Positions 10,661 through 22,920 are shown, counted from the stretch's first letter. The stretch is DNA of 64,000 nt from Eumeta japonica (GCA_005406025.1 BGZK01001605.1:62001-126000), one strand, 5' to 3'. Translations and numbers: made by a program. Notes: generated from the letters alone by a model not told the origin.

Positions 10661-13319
10661 TAGATACTGAGACATACTGAACTTGTCGTATTTTCGTACC
10701 CAATGGTTGAGGTATATGATTATTTTATAATTATTAGATTAAAGACTTTTTCACAGTTGGTTTGTAAAACATCAACTAGTTGCAGGGCATTTATTTTTTG
10801 CTTGTTAGATAAAGTTTGTGAGTAACTCGTACAAGGTCCATTTAGACAATAATTACTTGAATAGTTACTGGACAAATTTATTCAATTTGCTTATAATGAA
10901 GATGGTGATTAATTTGTTCCGGTTTGTTGGGAAGATACGTTTTAGAAACTATAATTCCATATGATTATTAAAGCACATTATTATACCTTATATCAGACCA
11001 GATCTTCCAACCGAAAATAATGTGCATCTTCAATTTTATAGCAAAATTTACAAATTTATTTGCACTTTTTTGTACAATGTATAGGTGCATTTTAACACAG
11101 CAGATTTGGACATTTTTTTTTTCAATATAAGACACATGTACACATCTGAAAATATCCATAAAATTCAGTTTCCTCCAATGTTATTGGCAAAAATATAATA
11201 TATCAAACTGAACTCTATAAGTTCGCAATGCGGCAACGACATTAATTGTAGGATAACCAGACGCTGGCTCATTAACCATTGTTACAAAACATGCAAGAAG
11301 TATAAATCTTATGAAGGTCGAAAAATCAACTTGTGATCTAAATATTTATTAATAGAACTCTTCAAACTCATCGTCTCTCCTATCCGAGATTTCCATCCCA
11401 AATTGTTTTGTTGCAAGTCGATACTATACACAAGTTCACAACAGAGAATTGGGTACAGTTGACGAACTATATAATGATGACAGATCGACCATCAGTTAAC
11501 AGGCGAAGGGATGTTATTTGGCGGTATTCAGCAGTTTATGTACTTATAGAGAAGCCATCAGAACTTCACCCCATCGATCTCTTTGAATATCTCATACAAA
11601 GACAGTCTAAATAAATTCTTATATATCGAAATATAACCAGAATAGTTTATTATAATCTTAAAACATTGACGTCTAATAATTTTTTTTTTTTTTGAATTGG
11701 AATAAAAACAATGATTCCTCACATTTTTCGTCAATTTTAAATTTTTGTAGAGGGGTTTTTTTATGTTTTTTTCGTGGAGTGAGCCGGTTTTGAATATAAA
11801 TAAAACTTGAAATCCAATTATTCAATAATGTGTAGGCTATTAAAAAAATATATAAAAATTTTATTTAAGACATTGCTAAAAGTCCAATATAATTCTAAAA
11901 AAGTAAAATAATTGTAAGTGTTTGTAAATCCTATAATCAACTGTTTGTTTTGGAGATTATTGGACACAACATTATTTTTAATTCTTCTATTCCATAACTC
12001 TAGATTTACTTTGCCGATTTTTTACGGCTTCAATTAGGATATTGAGTACTAAAGCAATTAACTTCCGGAAATAACCAATGATTTTGGTACTCAAGGTTTA
12101 TTTAAACCATTAAAAATGAACTTTCAGAAATTTTAATTCAATTAAAAACCCTTTCAAGTGCTACTAGTGCAAATTAAATTGACAAATCCGTTCATAATAT
12201 AGAAAAAGCTTACTCACTTGCACAGACATGCGCGCGCACGCTCTTGTAGACACACCGATATCATCAGGACAGAGTCTTAAGATTTTAAAACATCGATAAC
12301 CAATAAAAATTTCATTGTTGAAAATGGATTGAAAACAATAATATCCCTCTTTGAAATATAAACAGCTTTCTTAACGAGATGTTAAAAATGTTTGCCTAAA
12401 AGATTTATGTATTGTATTTTTATATTTGCGCTACATACCGGGAAAAATGAAGATCTGCAAGAATAAAGAATATATCGATATCCAGTTATCTAGCTTTGAC
12501 AAATGTTAGTATAGCACAAAAAATTTCATAATATCATATTGTTGACAATTGTTTAATTTACTTTCTGCATACCACTGTGCATTAAAATTTAAAACTTTAA
12601 AAAATGAAAATATTTTTCTTTATTTTGTATTATTGTTATTTTATTACAAAAACTGATTTACTCTAGCCTAGTGTCCGTTCCTTGGGGCTTTAGTAGGCGA
12701 GAGACAAATTCTTACATAAATCCTTATTTCCGACCCCGCTTATGGCTACAACCATTACGATATCGGTTTCAATATCTTTCTGTATATAATTTATGATATT
12801 ATTGAAAACCATTACTTGCCTGTATTTCAACCAAATGTTCACTGCGTCTTTCCACATTTCAAACTTCTAGAGTTAACCTAAAAAACGTAACCACATATAA
12901 CACTGGAAGCCGTGGCAAAGTTCTCTCACGCGTAGCGAATTTTACGGCAATAAACAGATAGACGTATCCCGGCGATTTTCCTTTATTTTTTTATATTTAT
13001 GGATAAACGTTCTCCTCTGATATCTCTCCAGAAAATCTCTTTCGATCGTGTCTTTGCTTATGTTACCACATTCTAACTTTGAGACAAGTTCTATTTGAGG
13101 ACAACTTTAAACACATCTTAGTTCGTTTCGTTAATCTTTGTGGAATTATCTAATGAAATTACACTTTTTTTTATTATAAGTTACCTTTTTAAAACAATTT
13201 TTATATAGTTGATCATGCTTTTAATTGTTAATTTGCGGAGTGTTTACTATATTTAATTACGAAGCAATCATTTTATCATCTGCACGGATAAGAATTAATA
13301 AAGCTACTTAGAAACTTTA
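10661..13319. other. AT-rich spacer, no gene recognised
   Basis: Apart from homopolymer runs and a short GCGCGCACG patch near 12231-12240, nothing was recognised. The small open frames at 10968-11159 (minus) and 11408-11614 (plus) have no motif. Confidence 0.5.
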
Positions 13320-13440
13320 TTTTTATGGCTCCGTACTTCAAAAGAAAGTAATCCTTATATCACTATGTTGTTGTTTTACGTCTGTCAAAACCCTTTTTAC
13401 CGGGAATGTGTGAAGGTATCAGGTTCAAATTATTATCAAA
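13320..13440 (-). repeat. Dispersed GGTTCCGTAC-family repeat fragment
   Basis: GGCTCCGTACTTCAAAAG, then CACTATGTTGTTG, ACGTCTGTC, and GGTATCAGGTTCAAATTATTATCAAATA reproduce, in reverse orientation, the block order seen at 3290-3585 (plus). Non-coding, diverged. Confidence 0.55.
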
Positions 13441-13442
13441 TA

Positions 13443-13822
13443 TAAGGTCGGGGGAAAAGTTTTTCATATTTCATATATAAATTCATGATAATTTTTCAAC
13501 ATATTTTATTTACTAATTATATATATATATATATATCTATAATTAGTAAATAAAATATGTTGAATGTCAATGTCAAATGTCATTTTGCTTGTTGCTTGTT
13601 GCTTGTTGAAATTTTGTAGGTAGCGATATAATCCCATTGTTGTATTGATGTTAACCAACACTGTCAAAGAATTCTGAAGAGACCGTAACTGATGAAAGTC
13701 TGAGGATGCTAGGTCAGTTCTACATTGTAAATGAATTAACACTTCCCAAACAAACTCTCTCAATATTTGCTGAGTGGCTAAACATGTGTGTGGTCTGGCG
13801 TTATCATATTGAAAATCCAAAC
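13443..13822 (-). pseudogene. mariner transposase C-terminus plus 3' terminal repeat
   Basis: Minus-strand translation of the block 13506-13820 starts MDFQYDNARPHTCLATQQIL and continues REFVWEVLIH and SSDFHQLRSLQNSL. These are the DNARPHT catalytic-Asp motif and the (L)APSDFHLF-type motif carrying the last catalytic Asp of the mariner D,D34D triad. The usual PPYSPDLAPSD is degraded to LQCRTDLASSD. Downstream, AAGGTCGGGGGAAAAGTTT at 13445 looks like a mariner terminal inverted repeat, so this is the 3' half of an element truncated at about 13822. A separate hairpin (13495-13564) lies between the transposase end and the terminal repeat. Confidence 0.85.
13495..13564. repeat. Perfect hairpin: 27-bp arms, 16-base AT loop
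   Basis: The arm 13495-13521 (begins TTCAACATATTTTATTTACT) is the exact reverse complement of 13538-13564; the loop is a TA run. Perfect arms in a decayed mariner suggest recent origin or recent gene conversion. Could be a small foldback insertion or a (TA)n-centred inverted duplication. Confidence 0.9.
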
Positions 13823-15004
13823 CCTTTTTGTTGATAAATTCCGGTCGTTTTTTCTTTATTTTTTCCTTGAGTCTTGTAAACTATTAGTAGTAGAGATCCG
13901 AATGGATGATTCTGCTCGGTGGGAAAAACTCATAATGAATAATACCCTTTCAATCCCACCATATACACAGTATCAACTAATTTTAAATTAATCCGGGTTT
14001 CCCTATAGTCTGTGGAGCTTGTTTGCCTTTGGACCATAATTTTTTTTTCACGTTCACATAAGTACGCACGTAAGTAATCTTTTTCATTACCAGTGATCAA
14101 GCGCGTTTATTTCATAAAAACTCGAAGGCACTGCCTACTCTGACACCCCTTAAAAAATCAAAATATTATACAAATATTCAAGTCCTTACATAAAAAAATC
14201 AATTTTATGTAAAACTAAAATTAAACTTACTTAACACATTTATTAATAATAACACCCTTTAAGAGCATGTTTAAGCATATCTAGTATGCTTCTGGCTATA
14301 TTCAGTATCTATTTACGTGTGCTCACATGCGAAAAATCGTTTTCTTATACAAGCTAACTATCAGCACACAGACGTAATTTTAGACTGCGGCTCAAATGGG
14401 TAGCCAGCAAAATTAAATGATTTTGTAATCTGAACACTTATGTGCTTTTAAATAACGTTTTACATATAATGCTTATATACGCCATTACACCATTACACCC
14501 TATTGTTATCTTGCAACGATAAGAATTTCATCATTTTTACATTAACTGTGTTATTCTGCCGTATAATCAGTAAAAATGTTTAGTTACAATTGTAAAATTT
14601 GTGACGAAAATATTCGCTTATAAAATTTAACTGGAGTGCAAACGCATTTAATCAGTTTTTCTTATGCAGTTTACTTCTCATTGTTATTAGCAATAACAAA
14701 ATACGTTGGGAATTTTACGGTAATGTTGATTTGTGTAATTTGACAAATGCGATTAAAAAACACGACTAGCCAGAAAAATACTTAAAGTAATACTTGAAAT
14801 TATATGATTTTAGTAAAACTCGGATCGGAAAAAGTTTATGCAGAGAATATAAATTTGATATTCAAAAACACAATTCAAAAGTAAATAGAAATCGTAACAT
14901 TTTCCAACGTTTACTCGATACATGAATGTTTTTTGGTAAAGTTTAAAATGATTTAATTTCCAGTACTGCCTCACTGATATAGAATAAAATTAAAAAAACA
15001 AATA
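13823..15004. other. AT-rich spacer, nothing recognised
   Basis: No coding motif or repeat was identified. A 67-codon frame at 13788-13991 has no recognisable feature. Confidence 0.5.
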
Positions 15005-15785
15005 CAGTGTACTGATTTTATGGCAATTATTATTGCTTATGAAGAAACGTCGGATGACAGTGAAAGGAAACAGTTTGTAGCTATATTGGTATATTTTTTA
15101 AATTCCAAAATGAACGACCGATTTATAAAAGAGGTGGACGTCAATTTGAATCTCACAACTATTTCATTGCGTTCAGCACTTTTGAGTGTCCTCGAAGAAT
15201 ATGACTGCTTGTCCAAAATAATAGCTCAAACACGTAACGGTGCGGCAGTCATGTCTACTGAGCAAAACGGTGTCCAAGCTAAATTTAAAGAACGTTATCC
15301 ATTGCTCTTTTTGTTTGATGTTCTACTCATATTCAATTAGATTCTTTCTAAAATGCGTCAACGTATCGGCAGAAATGAGGAATTTTTCGGTATTATTAAA
15401 AGCATAGCGATTTTTTTACAATAGTACGAAACGATTAGCTCATTAAGGCCAATTCGGCAAAATACCGCGCGTTGTTGAAACACGTCGTTCTTACAATAGG
15501 CGTATCACTATGGGACGTACAAATATAGAACGGTGATACATTGATTCAAAGCTACATCATTCTTGCACAGTTTAAAAGAATTTGACTTTACCTTTTTTTG
15601 GATGTTTTTAATAATATTTTCGCAAAAACAGATATTCTTTACGAAACATTATACAAAAGAAAGCTATAAGTTTGAAAGTTATAAGCCGCGTGCAGTAGAT
15701 CAATAAGTTTAAAATAATTGTAGAAAATTTGAGATCAAAATTTTTGAATATTTATAATAATACTATAAGCACTTGTGGCCAGCCT
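15005..15785 (+). pseudogene. hAT-type transposase remnant (ZNF862/ZMYM1-like), copy 1
   Basis: hAT transposases with this architecture (related proteins are annotated as zinc-finger 862-like or MYM-type 1-like) move hAT elements. The frame 15020-15340 reads YEETSDDSERKQFVAILVYF, then SALLSVLEEYDCLSKIIAQT and NGAAVMSTEQNGVQAKFKER, matching the region around the first catalytic Asp. After a frame change, FFGIIKSIAIFLQ, then around 15600 FLDVFNNIFAKTD and ILYETLY-type sequence continue the family pattern to about 15780. The normal HCYAH motif just after KERYP is damaged. Both ends of the protein are missing. Several stops and frameshifts make it a pseudogene. Confidence 0.8.
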
Positions 15786-16059
15786 AAAATAAATGTAAAT
15801 ACAATATCACATAAAAATACATTTTTTGCGAATACAAACTGACGTTTGTAATTGGATTATGAACCGTGACGTAGACTGGCGTATTGGAAAGCACTTTCAA
15901 ACATTCCGCTACGAAAATTGAAGATTTTTTTGAGAAAAAGGTAAATAATAAAAGATTGTAAATTCCAAGACCGACATTTCGCCGGCATTGGTAACGAAGC
16001 CAGATGAGAATCGTCGAAACTTTTAGCGAATAAAATATATATGTGCATAATTAAATGCC

Positions 16060-16330
16060 AAAAAGAACCCTCAAAGTATAAGCCCCGTTCGCGTTTGTCC
16101 GGTATTTCTCTTTTTTTGTCGTAATATAGGAAACCCTTGTAAAAAAAAACGCAGCCGCTTACATTCCGTTATTCCCAGTAAAAGGAGCCGAGTAGGTATT
16201 CGGCGGGTGTTTTATAAGATGCCTTTTAAAATTTCGCCTACACAAGCGACGGGACGCACGAGCGACTCCGGCCCGAAGTTATTTCGAACAAGGCCGAAAC
16301 CAGATGAAAACTTTTTACTTATATAGAAAA
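16060..16330. other. CpG-rich island 3
   Basis: Local rise in CpG (GTTCGCGTTTGTCCGG, GGAGCCGAGTAGG, GCGACGGGACGCACGAGCGACTCC split by spacers). No ORF of note. Candidate regulatory DNA, by inference only. Confidence 0.33.
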
Positions 16331-16528
16331 TGTTTGTGTACTGTATAGTTTACAAATTACACGGCCGGGATGCATATTTGATGATCCACAATTCGTGTAC
16401 ATTAATGATCATAATTTTATAGGATAACTCAAACGATCACAAATGATCATATGCAAATCACTAGATATAAAATAATTTTGGATGGCAGAAGTTACTTATT
16501 AACATGGGTCTCATTTTTTATATTTTTT

Positions 16529-16600
16529 GAAGTGAAATCTTCTTTAGTATCGTTATGATTTGAAACTCGATGAAATGAAAAAGCGATAGCAAAATAGAGA
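16529..16600. repeat. Left-end fragment of the GAAGTGAAACTTCTTT inverted-repeat element
   Basis: GAAGTGAAATCTTCTTTAGT and the following CGTTATGAT...GATGAAA words match the left end of the element at 34459. No partner right end was found nearby, so this is a solo end or truncated copy. Confidence 0.5.
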
Positions 16601-16846
16601 CACATATATACATAATTAAATCAAATCAAAATTATCTTTATTTCGTAGGTAATGAAATTACACTTGAAATCGTCATTAATAAATTCATTTCGACATTACC
16701 GCCCATTCCAAATGCTGATTCACCGAGAGAAGAATGGGCAAGAAACTCAAGGTTTGCTTTTTTTACTCATCAATACAAAATATTTAGTCATTTATAATTT
16801 AGTTGACATTTAAAAATAATATGAAATAACCTGATAGGCGAGCAGC

Positions 16847-18270
16847 TCAATCCCAGGGCTTTTCATTAAGATATTCCAATACTGTATAATAGCCCTTGCC
16901 ATATAATTTTCTTTTAACGAAACGTTTAAACTCAGTAAATGGCAAATTTTGAATTTCAGTTGGGATCTTATTATAAAAGCGCACACACATCCCCTCAAAT
17001 GATTTATTAACTTTACTTAGACGAGTCTTATGAGCAGCAAGATCATTCTTATGTCTAGTATTAATGTTATGGATGTCGCTCCTTTTATGGAACGATTTTA
17101 TATTTCTCTTAACATATACCAGGTTTTCGTATATATATTGTGATGCTAAGGTTAGGATATTAATTTCCTTAAATTTTTCTTTGAGAGATGTCATTGGTCT
17201 CAGATCATAAACAGCACGAATAGCTCGCTTCTGCAGCATGAAAATTGTGTTAATATCGGCTGCGTGACCCCATAACAAAATTCCATAGGTCATAAGACTA
17301 TGAAAAAACTGAAATAAACTAGTCTTGCGGTGTTTTCGTTTGTAAGTCGCCGAATTCTTTTGACTGCATATGCTGCAGAACTAAGCCTTTTCGCTAATCT
17401 CGTAATATGAGAATTCCAACGTAATTTAGAATCTAAGGTGAGACCAAGAAATAGGGTTGTGTCCACAATATCCAGTACCTCGTTTTGACCATGACATTTG
17501 TGTCGATCAATTTAGAATCAGATAGAGAAAATTTTACAAGTTTTGTTTTCCTTTCATTGAGCAGTAGATTATTAATACTAAACCACTCAACGATTTCAGA
17601 GATGGTACTGTTTACTTCGTCAAAAGCTGGTTTATGCCTATCAATCTTAAAAAGTAAGGAGGTATCATCAGCAAACAATACAATCCCATGACCATTTTTA
17701 ACAAGATGTGGTAGATCATTTATATACACTAGGAATAGAAATGGTCCAAGAACTGAACCCTGTGGCACGCCCATATTGACTGCAGATCCCGACGACCTCT
17801 CACCATTAATGTCAACCCTTTGAATTCTATCACTTAGATAAGACTCTAGAAGTCCAAGGGATCGACCCGTGACGCCATAATGATGTAGTTTCTGATCAAT
17901 GTGTCATGATGAACGCAGTCAAATGCCTTGGACAAATCACAGAAAACACCAATCGCGTCCCGTGAATCCTCCCAGGCACAAAAATCTGCTGGATAAGCTC
18001 GACACCGGCTTCGGTTGTTGAGCGACCCTTTGAATCAAATTGTTTAACGTTCATCAAATTATTGTTATAAAATATTGCAATAGTTGATTTAAAATAAGCT
18101 TTTCAAAATTTTACTGAGCGTCGGTAGTATTGATATCGGTCGAAAGTTTGTAGGTCAGATATACTACCGGATTTAAATAATGGAATTACTTTACTTTGCT
18201 TCATTAGATCCGGAAACACACCACAATCGCATTAAAATTACTACTAGACATGGAGCAATACAATCTATTA
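16847..18270 (-). pseudogene. Reverse transcriptase half of ORF2, copy B (broken)
   Basis: Polymerase domain of the LINE. The block 17433-17774 starts [20 protein letters not shown], includes [12 protein letters not shown] (FADD codons at 17664-17675) and continues to the [14 protein letters not shown] region. The C-terminal block 16847-17293 reads MTYGILLWGHAADINTIFML, then RFYNKIPTEIQNLPFTEFK and ends KPWD before a TGA at 16847. Upstream blocks (17800-18270) contain CVHHD-like, ATGGRS-like and FRPI-like remnants in shifting frames. FADD and GVPQGS are intact, so copy B is younger or less decayed than copy C at 37.7 kb, but frameshifts near 17430, 17780 and 18050 inactivate it. Confidence 0.9.
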
Positions 18271-18439
18271 TTGAATCAATTATTTTTACTGAAAGGCCAT
18301 CAAGGTCGGCAGTTTTTCATTTTATACATTTGAATGCTTTAAGAACGTCATTACAATGGACGTGGGTAAACAAACGAAACGCCACAAACATCGACGTTAC
18401 GTTTCAACAAAGATTCGGCGAGATGACAGAGATTGTGTA

Positions 18440-19640
18440 GTTGAAACTGGAATACTAGCAAAGAACTTTTCAAAAGCAAAGGCAACTTCTATGTCTTTTT
18501 AAAATTTTGTCATCAATTTTAATTGAAATTCTAAATGTCGGGATGTCCGTTTTCCAGTATTTATTATATTCCAAGTAGTTTTACCATGTTTGTGCTCTTT
18601 TTTATTTTATTACAGATAAACATTGATTTTGCGATTGCACACACACGCTTAAAGATCCTGGAATAATTTCTTACGTATTGGACAAATATATCCGAATTGT
18701 TATACGTCCTTTCCTCATAAAGTGCATACAATTTACGTCTACTAATATGAATACCCACTGTCGCCCAATCACTAAATGATAACGTATTATTAACATTGAT
18801 ATTTTTTGATTTAAAAACATTTTCGCATTCAGACCTGGTTATAGTCAACAGTGAACTATATAGTTCATTGGGGTCTTTACAATATAACAAATCAGACACC
18901 TTTTTTAATACATTAAATCTAAACTGCTCAAGACGACCAGTGTTCACAGGCACAATTTTGATTTTACGTTTTATAATTTTTTATCATTGATTTTAAACGT
19001 AACCAGCTGTCCACAATGGTCAGATGATAATTTACTTATGACTGACTTATACTCTGGATTAATATTTGTGAATATATTATCCAGACAGGATGACGAAGTA
19101 GCTGTGAACCTAGTCGGTTCTAAAAATAAATTGTTTAAATTATAACATTGGAATAGAGATTTTATTCTAGTACATAAACAAGAATTTTCCAATAGATTTA
19201 TATTAAAGTCTCCGCAAACAGCAATATATTTACAATTTTTACTAATTTTATACAAAATATCATCCATTATTTTTTCGAATACATCATAGGATGACTTAGG
19301 GGTCTGTATACGCTTAATACAACAAGCTGCTCTAGTTCTATGCAAGCCACTTCAATAGTTCGCTCAACAGACAGGCTCACAACATCTAAACGTTCTTTAT
19401 ATTTTATATTATTTTTAATTATTATTAGGGAGCCTCCATGCATAGCTTTTTCTCTGCTGAACGAACTTGCTACCTGGTGCATACTGAAATTAAACATGAA
19501 CTGGTGACTTCTAAGCCAATGCTCTGTAATACATAATATGTCAATCTCATTGTGATTTAAGAATAACTCAATTTCCAGTTCTTTACTAAGTATTCCCTGC
19601 ATATTCTGATGCACCAGATTGATTATACATTTTTTATTAC
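18440..19640 (-). pseudogene. Endonuclease and linker part of ORF2, copy B (broken)
   Basis: N-terminal EEP endonuclease of ORF2. The block 19267-19614 reads MHQNMQGILSKELEIELFLN, IDILCITEHWLRSHQF and VACIELEQLVVLSVYRP, the early strands including the ITEHW active-site Glu motif. The block 18971-19345 carries GDFNINLLENS, FLEPTRFTATSSSCLDNIF and LSSDHCGQLVTF with the catalytic His. The block 18564-18953 (FSDWATVGIHISRRKLYALY) is the linker to RT. Frames break near 19300 and 18960. A probable start upstream of MHQNMQG lies in the NLVHQNM context near 19620, overlapping the ORF1 stop. Confidence 0.87.
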
Positions 19641-19797
19641 TAGATTTTTTTTTTCAGTCATCATAGTTTGACTCTCAGGTACTGATACAATATTATTGTT
19701 TTTACTTGTGTCCGAGTCATTACGATTTTTAAATAATGTCGGAAAAGTGCAAGAGGTACTCTCTATTGTCTTATTAACTAATTTAAATTTTCAATGT
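19623..19797 (-). pseudogene. C-terminal tail of LINE ORF1, copy B
   Basis: Immediately 5' of ORF2 a different frame stays open for about 57 codons and reads KTIESTSCTFPTLFKNRND, then VSVPESQTMMTEKKNLVIKN and a TAA at 19623-19625. Its stop lies at the position where ORF2 reading begins, so ORF1 and ORF2 overlap or abut. I do not recognise a domain in this tail. Upstream an in-frame stop lies at about 19797. Copy A shows a matching but more damaged stretch near 3010-3170. Confidence 0.55.
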
Positions 19798-19830
19798 CAA
19801 ATGCCTCAATAGAGGCACATAGTTGTTTGT

Positions 19831-20757
19831 CCATATAACTGGACATGTTAATAATATAATAACTTAGCGACTCCGCTAATTGTTGTATAATAAATTTTGA
19901 AGGAAAGTACTTCCTTCTTGTCAAGAAAAAATATTTACCAATAATTTTATTGGTGTCAATAAATGAAATTTATTTGAGTGACGACATTACTTTGTTTGTC
20001 TTTTTCCCTTCTACCATTTATATATATATACAACTATAGAATTTAGCCTGCGAGATAAAACATGACATAGGGTAGAATGAGAGATGTATATGCTTGTGTG
20101 CGCCTGTTCATTGTCATTCGTTGGAATTGAAAACATTGAGTCTGAATATTAAAATGTAAAGTAAGTTTTAAACTCGGCACCGACATTATGATAAACATAC
20201 CCTACGATCGTCCCACGCCTGATGCCGCATTCGTCTCATTTTCTCACAGTTTAATTCTCTGAAGGTTTCACTTTAAAGTGTGAGCCGTGCCCATGTTATT
20301 TTTTTTTTGTTTTTTTGTTTGAAATGAAAAGAGAAATTGTAGATAAAATTATATTAGGAAGTAACATTTTTGTCTAAACGAAGTTCGGGATTTCAAATAT
20401 CACTGCACTCATTTGTAACCTCGTTAAGTGTACCACTTTGTCAGTGTAATAGAATGTTGTATAAGCTAAATTTGAATTAATTGATTTAGCTGCTGTTTTG
20501 TTTATCCACAAAATAATAACCGGCGATCTTCAAGGTGAAACGTTTGTCTGCTTGATATTGAACTTCTGAATTACTAATAGCTTGGAATTGCATGCAAAAG
20601 AGTAAGTGAAGAAACTATGGTGATCATTGAAAAAAGTATAAAACTCAATATAATAATATGTATACGCACTTATTATAACTTACTCGGATTTACTACTATT
20701 TGAAACAAGAAATCTGTAAAATGTTCATGCATGGAAACGGATAATCAAAAACTTATA
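19831..20757. other. Spacer, nothing recognised
   Basis: AT-rich with poly-T runs near 20300. No coding or RNA feature was identified. Confidence 0.5.
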
Positions 20758-20818
20758 ATGAAATTCAAAATATCTTTACTTCGTATGTCACATAATAACA
20801 CTTAAAATACGTCATAAC
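20758..20818 (-). mobile_element. Solo 3' end of the same LINE family
   Basis: AAATTCAAAATATCTTTACTTCGTATGTCA...ACACTTAAAATACGTCAT matches the 3' extremity of copy B (near 16625-16675) block for block. No ORF2 follows on the expected side, so this is a heavily 5'-truncated insertion. Confidence 0.55.
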
Positions 20819-21714
20819 ATTTTAAGTATTTACAGTATTTCAAGGTTTAATCACTTTTTAATATTGTTATGTGCTTAATTGTACCTACTCGCACACTAAT
20901 TGGCAAGTCATGGTAACGTTATAAAATGTATAAAATAGACTTCATACCATTTTGTCGACGAAAAAGTGTCCCATGAATATACTGGAATATCGTTTACAGT
21001 AACAAATAACAAGTCATTTACAGTAATTATAACGATAATTTTACTAATAATATAATTAATTTGATTTAATTATTTTCTTATGAACAATAGCTCAGTACTA
21101 TCTTTATTAAATCCATTTTACAATGATGTAAAATACAACTAGGCATGTGGAATGCTAAAATTTATAAAATTACATATAAAAATATCAAATTTCTTTTAAA
21201 TATTGATTACCACGAGCATGAGTGATGTACAAGACATGAAAGCATTTAACGGGGAAAAGCCACTGGCTAATACTTGCGTTTTATACCATACTTCTTGTTT
21301 TATACCATAAGACTAACATGATATTAAAGCAACGTACAGATACTTGGTATATCAACGAGAAATTGCGTTACGAAAACTTATCTATGTGACTACAAAAACA
21401 TTGCGGTTTATAAAATTTATTAATCCAGATTATTAATTTTATCAAAAACTACAACGATATTTTAAAAAAATTTACATCTTTTAAAAACAATATAGTTTAA
21501 TGTAGTTATACTAGTAAATATATTTCTAACTGTTCGTCAGTTATTAGATGCAATTGATTAGTGTTAAACACATCACTCTTACATATTAATAATATCGGTG
21601 ACATAAATTTATTCTTTTGTATTTACTTCTGTGTAAAACAATATTAAATAGAGCATCCAAGAAAAATTTCAGGAAATCCTACTTAGATAATAATAAATAT
21701 ATGCTTATAATATA

Positions 21715-21832
21715 AACTTACGCCTATTTCCCAAAAGGGTAAGTAGAGACTACAGATTTCCACTTGGTACGATCGTTGCATATCTCTCTTGCTTCACTGA
21801 CATCCATGAATCGTCTTATGCGAGTTCATCGG
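21715..21832 (-). mobile_element. 3' end of a second LINE family (RWFGH/YPSGK type)
   Basis: The minus strand reads RRFMDVSEAREICNDRT and then KWKSVVSTYPFGK before a stop near 21722, the same ending as the RT remnant at 42288-42710 (LMDISEARQIRRDRT). Only the last 40 or so codons are present, as expected of 5'-truncated LINE insertions. Confidence 0.7.
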
Positions 21833-22059
21833 TTTAGGGTGCTCGCTTAGCCCTTCTTGCCACTAATTTGGTCGAAATAACATAATCTAGGGCGACATTT
21901 ACCGACCCATCCATCATGATAGTTAGATATAATGTATATACCTGATGATATTGTTCATCGGATACACATGGTATATTAATTTTAAGCGGTGTCCATTTCC
22001 AATCCAACGCTAAATATACACGTACGATGTCGTTTATCATCAGCTATAAATCAGTGACC

Positions 22060-22290
22060 TGATGTTTTTGCGGGCAAAAAGCACCCCCCTTATTGGTGGG
22101 ACAGGAATTTAAGGCGCAACGCATTGGCGCCGCCCGCGGCGTGCAGGTAGTTTGTTTACCGAGGGTCGTCGCTTGTAAATAGGCTGTCCGATTTTATTTA
22201 AATCCAATACCAGATTCGCCCGAGAGGCAGGCGCCGGTGTAAATTAAATTTCGAAAACTCTTAAATTTCCCGTTTCGGCTCTAAAAGGGA
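22060..22290. other. CpG-rich island 4
   Basis: GCGCAACGCATTGGCGCCGCCC and nearby CpG-rich words, followed by GCCCGAGAGGCAGGCGCCGG. No ORF of interest. Possible conserved non-coding element. Confidence 0.35.
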
Positions 22291-22829
22291 CATTGTTTGC
22301 GTATTCTTCTATTTTAGCTCTGTTTAGCATTTAAGGTATAACCGGACTCTTTTAGGCATTTCCTTTGTGAAACGGATCTATTTTTTATTGTTCAACAAAA
22401 CGTTTGAAAGACATGCACGTTATTATAATACGAATTAAAGTTTTTATTTATTCTTCTACAGACAAAAACAGCTATGATAGATACACGTAAGAGCAAACAG
22501 TGGCATAGCGAGCTTTGAAACTTTATCATTCGAGGGAAGAAAGAACATTGACCGCAGTCAAACTAGGATATGGAAATTTCATATTTTTTGTTACTTATTC
22601 TATAACTCATTTTTATACCTGTTGTTTTTTAATTTATCTAGTAAAAATTTCGTCATCATAATTACAGGACTACCTTATTAAGTCATAATTATACAGATAA
22701 TTTTTATAATTTATTCTTCAATTAGTAGGATAAGAAGTGCTTGTATAACCGTGTCATTTTGTTGGATACCTACAATTTTTTATGGAATATTCGACAATGA
22801 TTTCAAAGTGATTTTCTGATCCATTTTAG

Positions 22830-22920
22830 ACAAAGTGTCTGTATAAACAAATAGACGGACGACAACAAGATCTTATAAAGATCTTTCTTTTATTTTCGTG
22901 GAACGAAATTATAAAAAAAT
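22830..22920 (+). repeat. Dispersed GGTTCCGTAC-family repeat fragment
   Basis: AATAGACGGACGACAACAAGATC, then a TATAAAGATCTTTC block and a GTGGAACGAAATTATAAAAA tail follow the order of this repeat's 3' end. It contains the palindrome AGATCTTATAAAGATCT at 22868-22884. Confidence 0.45.

Larger units (their letters stand above)
16625..19830 (-). mobile_element. Degenerate non-LTR retrotransposon (LINE), copy B
   Basis: The better-preserved of two same-orientation copies. In minus-strand order: tail of ORF1 (19623-19797), ORF2 endonuclease (about 18970-19640), linker (18440-18970), reverse transcriptase (16847-18270), and a 3' UTR to about 16625 that includes AATGCTGATTCACCG and GGGCAAGAAACTCAAGG, shared with copy A. 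A short poly-A/T-like 3' terminus was not seen; the end words AAATCAAAATTATCTTTATT recur at 20758, supporting this as the 3' terminus. Related to CR1/Jockey LINEs; clade not assignable by eye. Confidence 0.9.

Noticed and set aside
12481..12510. TTATCTAGCT word reminiscent of miR-9
   Set aside because: Only part of the sequence matches and no hairpin with a complementary arm is present.
15857..16048. 63-codon minus-strand frame beside the hAT relic
   Set aside because: No similarity to hAT or any other protein was recognised; length is within chance expectation.
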